Below, piece by piece: positions 25,245 through 33,057 of a DNA stretch of 64,000 nucleotides (position 1 is the first letter of the stretch; the number at the start of each line of letters is the position of its first letter). Where the stretch lies: NCBI RefSeq assembly GCF_900167145.1, contig NZ_FUWG01000003.1, positions 6,684-70,683 of the forward strand, written 5' to 3'. The DNA comes from Treponema porcinum. GTDB lineage: Bacteria > Spirochaetota > Spirochaetia > Treponematales > Treponemataceae. The notes under the pieces are model-generated. The model was not told where the DNA came from. It saw nothing but the letters and a program-made list of their open reading frames with translations, and searched no databases. A program made the translations under genes and the position numbers.

Positions 25245-25946
25245 ATGAAATACACTGCAGAAGTGGAGCATATGTGTCCTTTGGCAAAAGGCGCATATCA
25301 CGGACCTGCCCCGATTCCTGAAGAAGGCGAATGGGTACAGGCAAAAAAAATTGAAGACATTTCCGGATTTACACACGGAATCGGCTGGTGTGCACCTCAG
25401 CAGGGTGCCTGCAAGCTTTCTTTGAATGTTAAAGACGGCATTATTGAAGAAGCTCTTGTAGAAACAATCGGCTGTTCTGGTATGACTCACTCAGCGGCTA
25501 TGGCTTCAGAAATCCTTATTGGAAAAACTCTTCTTGAAGCTTTAAACACTGACCTTGTATGCGATGCAATCAATACTGCAATGCGCGAACTTTTCATGCA
25601 GATTGTTTACGGACGTACTCAGTCAGCTTACTCTAAAGACGGTCTTAAAGTTGGTGCTTCTCTTGAAGACCTTGGAAAGAACCTTCGTTCACAAGTTGGA
25701 ACTATGTTTGCAACACGCAAGACTGGTCCTCGCTACCTTGAAATGACAGAAGGTTACGTTGAAACAATGGCTGTTGACAAAGATAATCAGGTTATCGGTT
25801 ACAACTGTATCAACTTTGGTAAATTGATGGATGCTCTTAAAGCCGGAAAACCTGCTGAAGAAGCTATCGCTGGAGCGCGCACACATTATGGCCGCGTTAC
25901 AGAAGATCAGGGTATGGTAAAACTTATCGACCCACGCAAAAACTAA
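25245..25946 (+). CDS. IscU/NifU-like Fe-S scaffold, GGGtGRT-associated
   Basis: This 233-residue protein belongs to the IscU-like family found next to GGGtGRT genes. Conserved cysteines are seen in 'HMCPLAKGAYHG' (11), 'GWCAPQQGACKLS' (~50, ~57) and 'TIGCSGMTHS' (~77). A C-terminal region of about 100 residues is not found in classical IscU. It has its own start with AGGAG and is followed 23 bases later by the GGGtGRT gene. Codon use leans to CTT/GTT/GCT, suggesting high expression. The cluster acceptor is unknown; it is distinct from the SufU at 14391-14861. Confidence 0.87.
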   Translation: MKYTAEVEHMCPLAKGAYHGPAPIPEEGEWVQAKKIEDISGFTHGIGWCAPQQGACKLSLNVKDGIIEEALVETIGCSGMTHSAAMASEILIGKTLLEALNTDLVCDAINTAMRELFMQIVYGRTQSAYSKDGLKVGASLEDLGKNLRSQVGTMFATRKTGPRYLEMTEGYVETMAVDKDNQVIGYNCINFGKLMDALKAGKPAEEAIAGARTHYGRVTEDQGMVKLIDPRKN

Positions 25947-25969
25947 GTGTAGGAACGGAGGATAACAAT

Positions 25970-27007
25970 ATGTCATTATTTGAAGATTACGAAGGCCGTA
26001 TCCCGCAGGTAAATAAGGCTCTTAAAGAATATGGTTTTGCAGAAGGCGAAAAAGGCTTGCAGGAAGCACGCGACCTTTGCAAAGCACGCGGATTTGATCC
26101 ATATGAAATCTGCCAGTCAACTCAGCAGATTTGTTTTGAAGATGCAAAATGGGCTTACGTTCTTGGCTCTGCAATTGCAATTAAAGAAGCAGAAAAAACT
26201 GGAGACAAAACTGGTTCTACTGCCGCTGCAAACATCGGTAAAGGACTTCAGGCATTCTGTCTTCCAGGTTCTGTAGCTGATGACCGTAAAGTAGGTCTTG
26301 GTCACGGAAACCTTGGCGCACGCCTTCTTTCTGAAGAAACACAGTGCTTTGCATTCTTAGCAGGTCACGAATCTTTTGCTGCTGCAGAAGGTGCAATCAA
26401 AATCGCTGCAAACGCAAACAAAGTCCGCAAGAATAAGCTCCGCGTTATCTTGAACGGTCTTGGAAAAGACGCTGCTCAGATTATCAGCCGCATCAACGGT
26501 TTTACTTATGTTCAGACTAAGTTTGACTACTTCAACGGCGAAGGAACTGACAAGGCTCTTACAGTCGTAAAAGAAATTCCTTACGGAAACAACCCTGACC
26601 GCCTTATCGTAAAATGCTACGGTGCTGACGACGTTCGCGAAGGCGTTGCAATCATGTGGCACGAAGATGTTGATGTTTCTATTACAGGTAACTCAACTAA
26701 CCCTACTCGCTTCCAGCACCCTGTTGCAGGAACTTACAAGAAAGAACGCTTCCTTGCAGGCAAAAACTACTTCTCTGTAGCATCTGGCGGTGGTACAGGT
26801 CGTACTCTCCACCCGGACAACATGGCTGCAGGTCCTGCATCATACGGCTTTACTGATACTCTGGGACGCATGCACTCAGACGCACAGTTTGCGGGTAGCT
26901 CTTCTGTTCCGGCTCACGTAGAAATGATGGGCTTTATGGGAATGGGAAACAACCCGATGGTAGGATGTACTGTAGCCTGCGCAGTTGCTGTTGCTGGTTC
27001 ATTCTAA
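25970..27007 (+). CDS. GGGtGRT protein
   Basis: This 345-residue soluble protein has the family motif 'SGGGTGRTLHPDNMAAGPASYG' split near residues 272-293, and a C-terminal 'GNNPMVGCTVACAVAVAGSF' with two cysteines that could hold a cluster. The family is conserved in anaerobes together with the IscU-like gene; its biochemical function is not known. GGAGG 8 bases before ATG; a strong terminator follows. A remnant of a second copy of its 3' end lies at 27181-27210. Confidence 0.92.
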   Translation: MSLFEDYEGRIPQVNKALKEYGFAEGEKGLQEARDLCKARGFDPYEICQSTQQICFEDAKWAYVLGSAIAIKEAEKTGDKTGSTAAANIGKGLQAFCLPGSVADDRKVGLGHGNLGARLLSEETQCFAFLAGHESFAAAEGAIKIAANANKVRKNKLRVILNGLGKDAAQIISRINGFTYVQTKFDYFNGEGTDKALTVVKEIPYGNNPDRLIVKCYGADDVREGVAIMWHEDVDVSITGNSTNPTRFQHPVAGTYKKERFLAGKNYFSVASGGGTGRTLHPDNMAAGPASYGFTDTLGRMHSDAQFAGSSSVPAHVEMMGFMGMGNNPMVGCTVACAVAVAGSF

Positions 27008-27020
27008 GTTAGATTTTTAT

Positions 27021-27060
27021 AAAAAAAGGCTCTTCCGTAATGGGAGGGCTTTTTTTTTTT
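27021..27060 (+). terminator. Terminator of the GGGtGRT operon
   Basis: GCTCTTCC-GTAAT-GGGAGGGC (two G-U pairs) flanked by A7 and a run of more than ten Ts. An almost identical copy occurs at 27225-27261. Confidence 0.88.
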
Positions 27061-27180
27061 GCGCAGGCTACAGCAAGCTGTTGCCGTCGCTCGCAAGTCT
27101 CGCTCCGAACCATTTTTTCGATGAACCTAAAAAATTGCGCTAGCGCACAATTTTTTTTAACGGTTCTTCGATTTTAGGTA

Positions 27181-27210
27181 TGCGCAGTAGCTGTTGCAGG
27201 TAGCTTCTAA
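27181..27210 (+). pseudogene. 3' remnant of a second GGGtGRT gene
   Basis: Read in frame, these bases give CAVAVAGSF and a stop, exactly the last residues of the intact gene, but with synonymous changes (GTT/GTA, GCT/GCA, TCA/AGC). A copy of the same terminator follows 15 bases later. The 120 bases in front (27061-27180) carry no GGGtGRT coding sequence, only imperfect hairpins, including one around TGCGCTAGCGCA. It therefore looks like what is left of a diverged paralogue after deletion. Confidence 0.7.
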
Positions 27211-27224
27211 GGAAACCTTTCAGA

Positions 27225-27261
27225 TAAAAAAGCTCTTCCGTAATGGGAGGGCTTTTTTTTT
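27225..27261 (+). terminator. Second copy of the GGGtGRT terminator
   Basis: The same GCTCTTCC-GTAAT-GGGAGGGC hairpin with A and T tracts as at 27021-27060, placed after the gene remnant. Confidence 0.8.
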
Positions 27262-27287
27262 CGCAGGCGATACTGCCCGATTTTATC

Positions 27288-27316
27288 TATACAGAACACG
27301 ATGTATATGCTATACT
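27288..27316 (+). promoter_or_regulatory. Promoter of the small membrane peptide gene
   Basis: TATACA (27288-27293), 17 bases ending in TGC, then TATACT (27311-27316): an extended -10 promoter. The leader would be about 80 bases with short hairpins. Confidence 0.55.
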
Positions 27317-27403
27317 GATTTTGGAAGTGCCTGATTTCGAGGCGGCGCGTCTCCCTAACTCTACCGGCTTCAGTCGGAATATGATGAAGGGATGCTTTGC
27401 AGA

Positions 27404-27493
27404 ATGACATTATACGAAAAACTTTCGCTGGCCATTAATTTAGCTGTTCTCATTCTGTCAGCCCTTTCGTACCTAAAAAACAGAAAGAGTTAA
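27404..27493 (+). CDS. 29-residue membrane peptide, holin-like type I toxin candidate
   Basis: The peptide has N-terminal MTLYEKLSLAINLAV, then a single hydrophobic helix and the basic end 'YLKNRKS'. The M-x-x-Y-E-x-L-x-L start, one membrane span and short lysine/arginine tail match the Hol-Tox/TxpA-like small toxin pattern. It has its own extended -10 promoter, a weak AAGGG ribosome site 12 bases away, and a hairpin (27499-27531) right after the stop. An antisense RNA has not been located. It is equally possible that this is a harmless small membrane protein. Confidence 0.55.
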   Translation: MTLYEKLSLAINLAVLILSALSYLKNRKS

Positions 27494-27498
27494 AAAGT

Positions 27499-27531
27499 AA
27501 AGCCGCCCTTTCGTACCATTAGGACGGCTTT
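27499..27531. terminator. Hairpin after the small peptide gene
   Basis: AAAGCCGCCCT/AGGACGGCTTT (one G-U pair) with an 11-base loop; no long T tract. The remaining 27532-27783 has no gene that I can support, only short imperfect inverted repeats. Confidence 0.55.
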
Positions 27532-27772
27532 ATCACCATAAAGTAGAAACGACCAACGAAATCGGGCATTTCCTTCTTCTATAGATATACCAGCAATACT
27601 AACTTCCGTCAAATACATAAATTCTATGGAGTTATCTAATAAGCACAAAGCATATTGGCTTTCAAAATTTATTTAGGAATCTATGCCTATACATAGCGTA
27701 GATGCTGAAATAAATTCAGAATGACAATACTTTTAAACAGCCCCTTTAACGCAGTTTCTATTTCACGTGTGC

Positions 27773-27798
27773 GCCGTAACATACTAGCGCGTTACGGC
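27773..27798 (-). terminator. Hairpin over the stop of the SLBB export gene
   Basis: GCCGTAAC/GTTACGGC with a 10-base loop includes the last codons and stop; no T run follows, so it is only a candidate. Confidence 0.35.
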
Positions 27799-29238
27799 TA
27801 TTATAGTAAAAATAGTTGAAACTGCAGAAAGAAGTGTGGTTACGACCGGCGCATAAATACTAAAATAGTATGTCGGTGCATTTGTAACCGCTGTTATTGT
27901 AGATTCCGGCGTTATGAAACCGTTTTTTGAAACCTTTCTGTTATTCATATCACGGATATTAATAACCTCACCGTGATTCTGGGTTTTATCAAAACCACCT
28001 GCAAGACCGATATAATATTCCCAAGTGCGGTTAGGAATATACGGATAACGTCCCGGTTTATTTACCGCACCTGCAACCGTTATAAACGACTGTTTGAAAG
28101 GAACTATCAGAGTATCATATTTTTCAGGCGATAGCCCTGAAACAAACTCATTATCATAAAGAATCACCTGAAGATTCAAAGGAATCTTACTGTTATCCCG
28201 AAGAATATAAGCATTTTCCAAATCAGAACTTTCTGTAAATAAATCTTTATTCCGACGTACAAAAAAAACATAGTCTTCATTTTTTTCAAATACTACCGCG
28301 CGTCTGTTACTCGAAATAAGTTCTGCACTGTCCTGCGAAACTATAATCGCACCCTCTATAAAAATAACAGGTCTCAGTTCGTCAAAACTTCGGATATAAA
28401 CCGAATCCCTGTCCAAAAGCGTAAAATTGGCAGAAACATCTTTTTCTTCAAGATAGATTATGTGATTTGCAGAATCCGTAATATCTTCAGAACGGCTCAA
28501 TTCCACACAGGACATATCGGCACGGGAACGCAGTCCATTACCATAAATCTTAATCAGTTCATTAATCTGTTCACCAGGTAAAAGTTCGTATGTACCGGGA
28601 CGTTCAACAGCACCAGAAACAGAAACTTTTCTGTCATACCGGTTTACAATTATTGTATCTTCAGGACGCAGGTAAGGATTCTGGCTAAAATCACCCTCTG
28701 CATAACATTTGTACAAATCATAGACATTCTTTTTGCCTTCCTTTGAAACAATAGTAACACTTCGTCGGGAAGAATAGTCAGTCAGATCTTTTTCAAAAAC
28801 TTCACCAAGACGTGTCATTGCCCACGCGTTTTCCGTCCTGGCAGCATTTACCTCGCCCTTTACAAATACATTGAAAAGTGCCGGTTGTGTAAGTACAAAA
28901 CGTACGCCGCCCATCGGATAGTTGCGGTTTACAATTGCCTCAACTTCCTTTTTAAGACGAAGGAACGTCTTTCCTTTTCCGTCGATAGTCGCAAGGTTTG
29001 CAACCTTAATTTCATACGTATTGTCAACAGGAATCGAATAGTTTACATAACTTGAGCCGGCGGCATATGACAAAAGATACATATCACCAGCTGTAACCAT
29101 ATAGTCGGGATTACTCATCGCAAACTGAACCCTTTCATTAAAAAGGTCATCTGTTTTTTCTTCATCCCGGTCACTTTCCGAAAACAAAAGAAATGAACTC
29201 ATCAAAGAAATAATAACGATAAAACTAAACTTTCTCAT
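27784..29238 (-). CDS. Polysaccharide export protein with SLBB domains (Wza-like)
   Basis: This 484-residue protein has a signal peptide (about 1-20, no lipobox) and a Poly_export domain at about 45-115 ('YMVTAGDMYLLSYAAG'). SLBB-type domains lie near 118, 208 ('VSGAVERPGTYELLPGEQINEL') and 390 ('VAGAVNKPGRYPYIPNRTW'). A C-terminal hydrophobic helix (about 458-480) could cross the outer membrane as in Wza. It stands alone: no kinase, polymerase or glycosyltransferase genes are near. Bases 27855-27871 inside it match the XRE operator exactly. Confidence 0.85.
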   Translation of the reverse strand: MRKFSFIVIISLMSSFLLFSESDRDEEKTDDLFNERVQFAMSNPDYMVTAGDMYLLSYAAGSSYVNYSIPVDNTYEIKVANLATIDGKGKTFLRLKKEVEAIVNRNYPMGGVRFVLTQPALFNVFVKGEVNAARTENAWAMTRLGEVFEKDLTDYSSRRSVTIVSKEGKKNVYDLYKCYAEGDFSQNPYLRPEDTIIVNRYDRKVSVSGAVERPGTYELLPGEQINELIKIYGNGLRSRADMSCVELSRSEDITDSANHIIYLEEKDVSANFTLLDRDSVYIRSFDELRPVIFIEGAIIVSQDSAELISSNRRAVVFEKNEDYVFFVRRNKDLFTESSDLENAYILRDNSKIPLNLQVILYDNEFVSGLSPEKYDTLIVPFKQSFITVAGAVNKPGRYPYIPNRTWEYYIGLAGGFDKTQNHGEVINIRDMNNRKVSKNGFITPESTITAVTNAPTYYFSIYAPVVTTLLSAVSTIFTIIAVTR

Positions 29239-29380
29239 AACAATATCAATAAAGTCATTGAAATCAACACAATATAGCTCATTACCGCCAGAAAAATAAA
29301 AAATTTATCAGAATGCATGAAACTTTCCTCATCTTTCAGGCTGTCCTTAAAATATCACACTGCACATCGGTCAACAATTA

Positions 29381-29431
29381 AAATACTTTAGTATTTTGTT
29401 TTAGTCAACTACAAATACTAAAATAGTATTT
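29381..29431. promoter_or_regulatory. Two operators before the XRE regulator gene
   Basis: AAATACT-TT-AGTATTT (29381-29396) and AAATACT-AAAAT-AGTATTT (29413-29431) share both half-sites. The second covers the likely -10 (TAGTAT, 29424-29429), so binding would block the regulator's own promoter. Confidence 0.75.
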
Positions 29432-29446
29432 CAATAATGGATTTTT

Positions 29447-29731
29447 ATGATAAATAAACGAATTCGTGAACTTCGTCTGTCAAGAGGAATGAGTCAGCCG
29501 GAACTTGCCGCAAAACTAGGCGTAAGCAAGCAGTGCATCAGTAACTGGGAAAATGACAACATTCAGCCGTCTATAGAAATGCTCATAGCAATATCACGTT
29601 TTTTTATGGTAAGTACGGATTATCTACTTGGAATAGATAATAAAAAATATATAGAAGTTTCCATGCTTACAGAAAAGCAAATTGCTCACATTCAGATGAT
29701 TATAGAAGACATATCCGCAGAAAAAAAATAA
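29447..29731 (+). CDS. XRE-family transcriptional regulator
   Basis: This 94-residue protein has a Cro/CI helix-turn-helix at about 3-60 ('IRELRLSRGMSQPELAAKLG', 'VSKQCISNWENDNIQPSIEM', 'YLLGID'). A short C-terminal helix probably allows dimer formation. Two matching operators lie in its promoter, so autorepression is likely. The divergent SLBB gene is a possible second target. The ribosome site is weak. Confidence 0.9.
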   Translation: MINKRIRELRLSRGMSQPELAAKLGVSKQCISNWENDNIQPSIEMLIAISRFFMVSTDYLLGIDNKKYIEVSMLTEKQIAHIQMIIEDISAEKK

Positions 29732-29765
29732 ACTTAAAGCTGTTTCCGCAGAAGTTTCTTTCAAT

Positions 29766-29794
29766 TTGACAAAGAACTGTCTCAAAAGTACAAT
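29766..29794 (+). promoter_or_regulatory. Consensus promoter of the DUF4954 gene, leaderless
   Basis: TTGACA (29766-29771), 17 bases, TACAAT (29789-29794), then 6 bases to ATG. The predicted RNA start is the A of the ATG, and no ribosome site exists. Confidence 0.85.
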
Positions 29795-29800
29795 AGAAAA

Positions 29801-31981
29801 ATGCCTGTTTTAACTTTTATAGACAAAGCAAAAATAGATATTACAGTTCCGGAAGCGTACCTTAAGGGAAAGCGGCGCCTTACTCCGGCAGAAATTTCTG
29901 TTCTTACCGACAATCTGAATTCCAGCGAAGACCCGGAATGGAAAAACGTTTATGTTGATGATGACCGTTTTGGTTTTGACCCTACTCTCATAAAGAATTC
30001 TACGTTTTCAGGTTTTGTTGTATTGGGAAGAATCTGGCCGGCAATGCTAAAATATCATGATCTGGAACTGCGGACAGGAATTTATAATTCAAAACTAAGG
30101 GATGTCGTAACAGGCAACGACAACGCAATCCACAATACGGCAATTGATAACTATCACATCGGAAGCAGAATCATGCTGTTCAATATTCAGGAACTGAGCT
30201 GCACAAATCACTCCAAATTCGGAAACGGCATATTAAAGGAAGGAGAGCCGGAATCAAACCGAATAGACATTGCCGTAAGCAATGAAAACGGAGGACGTGC
30301 CGTTCTTCCGTTTGAAAAAATGATTCCGGCGGACGCATACATCTGGTCACGCTACAGGGATGACAATGTTCTTATGGAACGGCTTAAGGTTATTACCGAG
30401 GCTGAATATCCTAAAACGCTTAATACGTTTGGTATTATAGAAGATGATGCCGTCATAAAAAACACGACGCTTATAAAAGATGCAAAAATCGGGGCATGCG
30501 CGTATATTAAGGGTGCATTTAAAATAAAGAACGTAACAATTCTTTCAAGTTCCGATGAAGTAAGCCAGATAGGTGAAGGCGTAGAACTTGTAAACGGCAT
30601 TGTAGGTTACGGCTGTCACATTTTCTATCAGGCAGTTGCAGTTCGGTTTGTAATCGGGCGGAACTGCCAGCTAAAATACGGAGCGCGGCTTTTGAATTCC
30701 GTTTTGGGCGACAATTCAACAGTGTCCTGCTGTGAACTTTTGAACAACCTTATTTTCCCTTTCCATGAACAGCACCATAATTCATCGTTCCTTATTGCAA
30801 CGACTGTTTTAGGGCAGTCAAACATTGCAGCTGGTGCAACAATCGGAAGCAACCACAACTCGCGAAGTCCTGACGGAGAAATCATTGCAGGGCGCGGTTT
30901 CTGGCCGGGATTAAGTTCAAGTTTCAAGCACAACAGCCGTTTTGCTTCGTTCGTGCTTATTGCAAAAGGCTCTTATCAGTACGAACTTGACATTGAATAT
31001 CCGTTTGCGCTAGTTGCTCAAGGGGAATCACCAGATTCGCCTGTCCACATAATACCAGCCTGGTGGTTTATGTACGATATGTTTGCAATCGTGCGGAACA
31101 AGTATAAATTTTCTGCGCGTGACAAGAGAATTCAGAAAATTCAGCATATTGAAACAGACCCTTTTGCGCCGGACACCATGCAGGAAGTAGAAGATGCAAT
31201 AGACAGGCTCATTGATTTAACGGCGGAAAATCTTTCAGAACTTGCCCCGGAGCGCGCGGAAAAGGCGGATACCCCGGAAAAACTGCGTCAGGCAGGAAAA
31301 GACTTTCTTCATTCAAAAGAAGCACAGTCCTTCACACTGCACGACAATATCTGCCAGAAAAAATACGGTTCAATCATTTACAAGCCGGGCAATGCATATA
31401 AAATGTACCGCAAAATCATCAAGTATTTCTGCACAAAAACGATTGTCGACTTTTGCAGCGACAACGGCTTTGAAACAGTCACGGAAGAAGTTATCGAGAA
31501 AATAAGAAAAATTCCGCTTTACACAGACTGGGAAAACGCCGGCGGACAGGTTATTCCGCAGAAAAAACTGAATGAACTGTTCAAAAAAATAAAGGAAGGG
31601 AAAATCAACAGCTGGCAGGAAGTTCATTCTTTTTATGATGAATGTCAGGCGCATTACACAGAGTATAAGGCAGGGTATTCTCTTTATCTTCTGGAACGGC
31701 TGTATTCCGCAAAAATAGAAGATTTTCCTGCCGCAATCTACAAAGACATTATAAAAGACGTAACTGTCATATCAAACGATATGTATGAATCGTCCGTTTC
31801 TTCCCGGGAAAAAGATTTTACCGACTATTACAGGTGTATGACGTACCGCAATAAAAATGAGATGAACGCCGTTCTAGGCACAATCAGTGACTGCGGATTC
31901 CTGCATACGCTTAAAGAAGACACCGAAACGTTCAATAATCGGCTTAAAACAGTCTTTTCAGGAATGATACAAAAAAAATAA
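29801..31981 (+). CDS. DUF4954 protein with left-handed beta-helix region
   Basis: This 726-residue cytoplasmic protein is of the DUF4954 family known from Bacteroidetes and spirochaetes. Residues about 200-370 have the periodic small/hydrophobic pattern of hexapeptide-repeat beta helices ('IEDDAVIKNTTLIKDAKIGACAYIKG', 'VLGQSNIAAGATIGSNHNSRS'), as in sugar or UDP-GlcNAc acyl- and nucleotidyltransferases. The C-terminal half is alpha-helical. The reaction is unknown. It leads a group with the tyrosine phosphatase and acetyltransferase genes and has a consensus leaderless promoter. Confidence 0.8.
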   Translation: MPVLTFIDKAKIDITVPEAYLKGKRRLTPAEISVLTDNLNSSEDPEWKNVYVDDDRFGFDPTLIKNSTFSGFVVLGRIWPAMLKYHDLELRTGIYNSKLRDVVTGNDNAIHNTAIDNYHIGSRIMLFNIQELSCTNHSKFGNGILKEGEPESNRIDIAVSNENGGRAVLPFEKMIPADAYIWSRYRDDNVLMERLKVITEAEYPKTLNTFGIIEDDAVIKNTTLIKDAKIGACAYIKGAFKIKNVTILSSSDEVSQIGEGVELVNGIVGYGCHIFYQAVAVRFVIGRNCQLKYGARLLNSVLGDNSTVSCCELLNNLIFPFHEQHHNSSFLIATTVLGQSNIAAGATIGSNHNSRSPDGEIIAGRGFWPGLSSSFKHNSRFASFVLIAKGSYQYELDIEYPFALVAQGESPDSPVHIIPAWWFMYDMFAIVRNKYKFSARDKRIQKIQHIETDPFAPDTMQEVEDAIDRLIDLTAENLSELAPERAEKADTPEKLRQAGKDFLHSKEAQSFTLHDNICQKKYGSIIYKPGNAYKMYRKIIKYFCTKTIVDFCSDNGFETVTEEVIEKIRKIPLYTDWENAGGQVIPQKKLNELFKKIKEGKINSWQEVHSFYDECQAHYTEYKAGYSLYLLERLYSAKIEDFPAAIYKDIIKDVTVISNDMYESSVSSREKDFTDYYRCMTYRNKNEMNAVLGTISDCGFLHTLKEDTETFNNRLKTVFSGMIQKK

Positions 31982-32011
31982 AACATAAAAGGCTAAAAAG
32001 GACAACGCACG

Positions 32012-32461
32012 ATGACAAAAATATTATTTGTATGCCACGGAAACATCTGCCGTTCACCGATGGCAGAATTCATTATGAAAAAACTCGTTAAGGATGCAGG
32101 AAGGGAAAACGACTTTGTAATTGAGTCCGCTGCCACAAGCACGGAAGAAATCGGAAATGACATTCACCGTGGCGCACGCGAAAAACTTACACAAAAAGGA
32201 ATTCCGTTTACAAAGCGGCATGCGCGCAGAATAACGGCTGATGACTACGCAGAATTCGACCTTATAATCGGAATGGACGTTGAAAATCTGTATTATATGC
32301 AGCGGGAATGGAACAAAGACCCTGACGACAAAATAAAGCTTCTTCTGACTTATACAGGAAAAGACAGGGATATTGCAGATCCGTGGTATACAGGTAATTT
32401 TGACGACACATACAATGATTTACTGACCGGCTGTTCCGCCCTGCTAAAAACGCTTTTATGA
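32012..32461 (+). CDS. Low-molecular-weight protein tyrosine phosphatase
   Basis: This 149-residue enzyme has the P-loop 'CHGNICRSP' (nucleophile Cys9, Arg15) near the N-terminus and the acid 'DIADPWYTG' near residue 122. It removes phosphate from tyrosine or from arsenate-like anions; LMW-PTPs often act on bacterial tyrosine kinases of polysaccharide export. The last 4 bases overlap the acetyltransferase start. Confidence 0.93.
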   Translation: MTKILFVCHGNICRSPMAEFIMKKLVKDAGRENDFVIESAATSTEEIGNDIHRGAREKLTQKGIPFTKRHARRITADDYAEFDLIIGMDVENLYYMQREWNKDPDDKIKLLLTYTGKDRDIADPWYTGNFDDTYNDLLTGCSALLKTLL

Positions 32462-32985
32462 AACAAGTTTTTTCGCTTCGAAACGCCGCCCTTTTGGACT
32501 TATGCGCCGTAATGAAAATTGAACGCGCCTCTTTTGAGCCTGATATTCAGGAAACGGAAGCTGTATTCCGGCGGCGTATTGAGCTGTTCCCGGACGGGTT
32601 TGTACTTTTTACGGACAGCACCGGTAAAACAGCCGGTTATTTGTGCAGCGAACTTTGGAGCAGCATTCCGGAAAACCCAGCTGATTTTTCCGTAGGTCAT
32701 GACATATCGAAAATGCACCGCGCGGACGGAAAAATCCTGTACATTTCGTCATTTGCACTCCTTCCGGAATATCGAGGATGCGGAAACGGCGCCCGACTTT
32801 TTTCAACGGGGCTTTCATTTATTAAAAAACGCATACAGTCAGTACAGTCAATGGTACTTTTGGTGAACGAACAATGGACGGGAGCGCGGCGAATTTACGA
32901 CTCATACGGATTTACCAGGACAGCCGTTCTTCCCGATGCATTTCCGCATTCCGCCGGGATTGTAATGCAGTTTACGTCTGAGTGA
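32458..32985 (+). CDS. GNAT-family N-acetyltransferase
   Basis: This 175-residue protein has the GNAT core with acetyl-CoA-binding motif A 'LPEYRGCGNGARLF' near residue 102 and the late strand 'YDSYGFTRTAVLP'. The substrate is not evident; RimI-like ribosomal or small amine acetylation are both allowed. Co-translated with the phosphatase through an ATGA overlap. Confidence 0.85.
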   Translation: MKQVFSLRNAALLDLCAVMKIERASFEPDIQETEAVFRRRIELFPDGFVLFTDSTGKTAGYLCSELWSSIPENPADFSVGHDISKMHRADGKILYISSFALLPEYRGCGNGARLFSTGLSFIKKRIQSVQSMVLLVNEQWTGARRIYDSYGFTRTAVLPDAFPHSAGIVMQFTSE

Positions 32986-33057
32986 TTTTTTTTTAGTTCC
33001 TTTGTACGGCTTGTAAACGTCCTGTATTTTCGCCGCAAAAAATGGTATAGTTACTGT

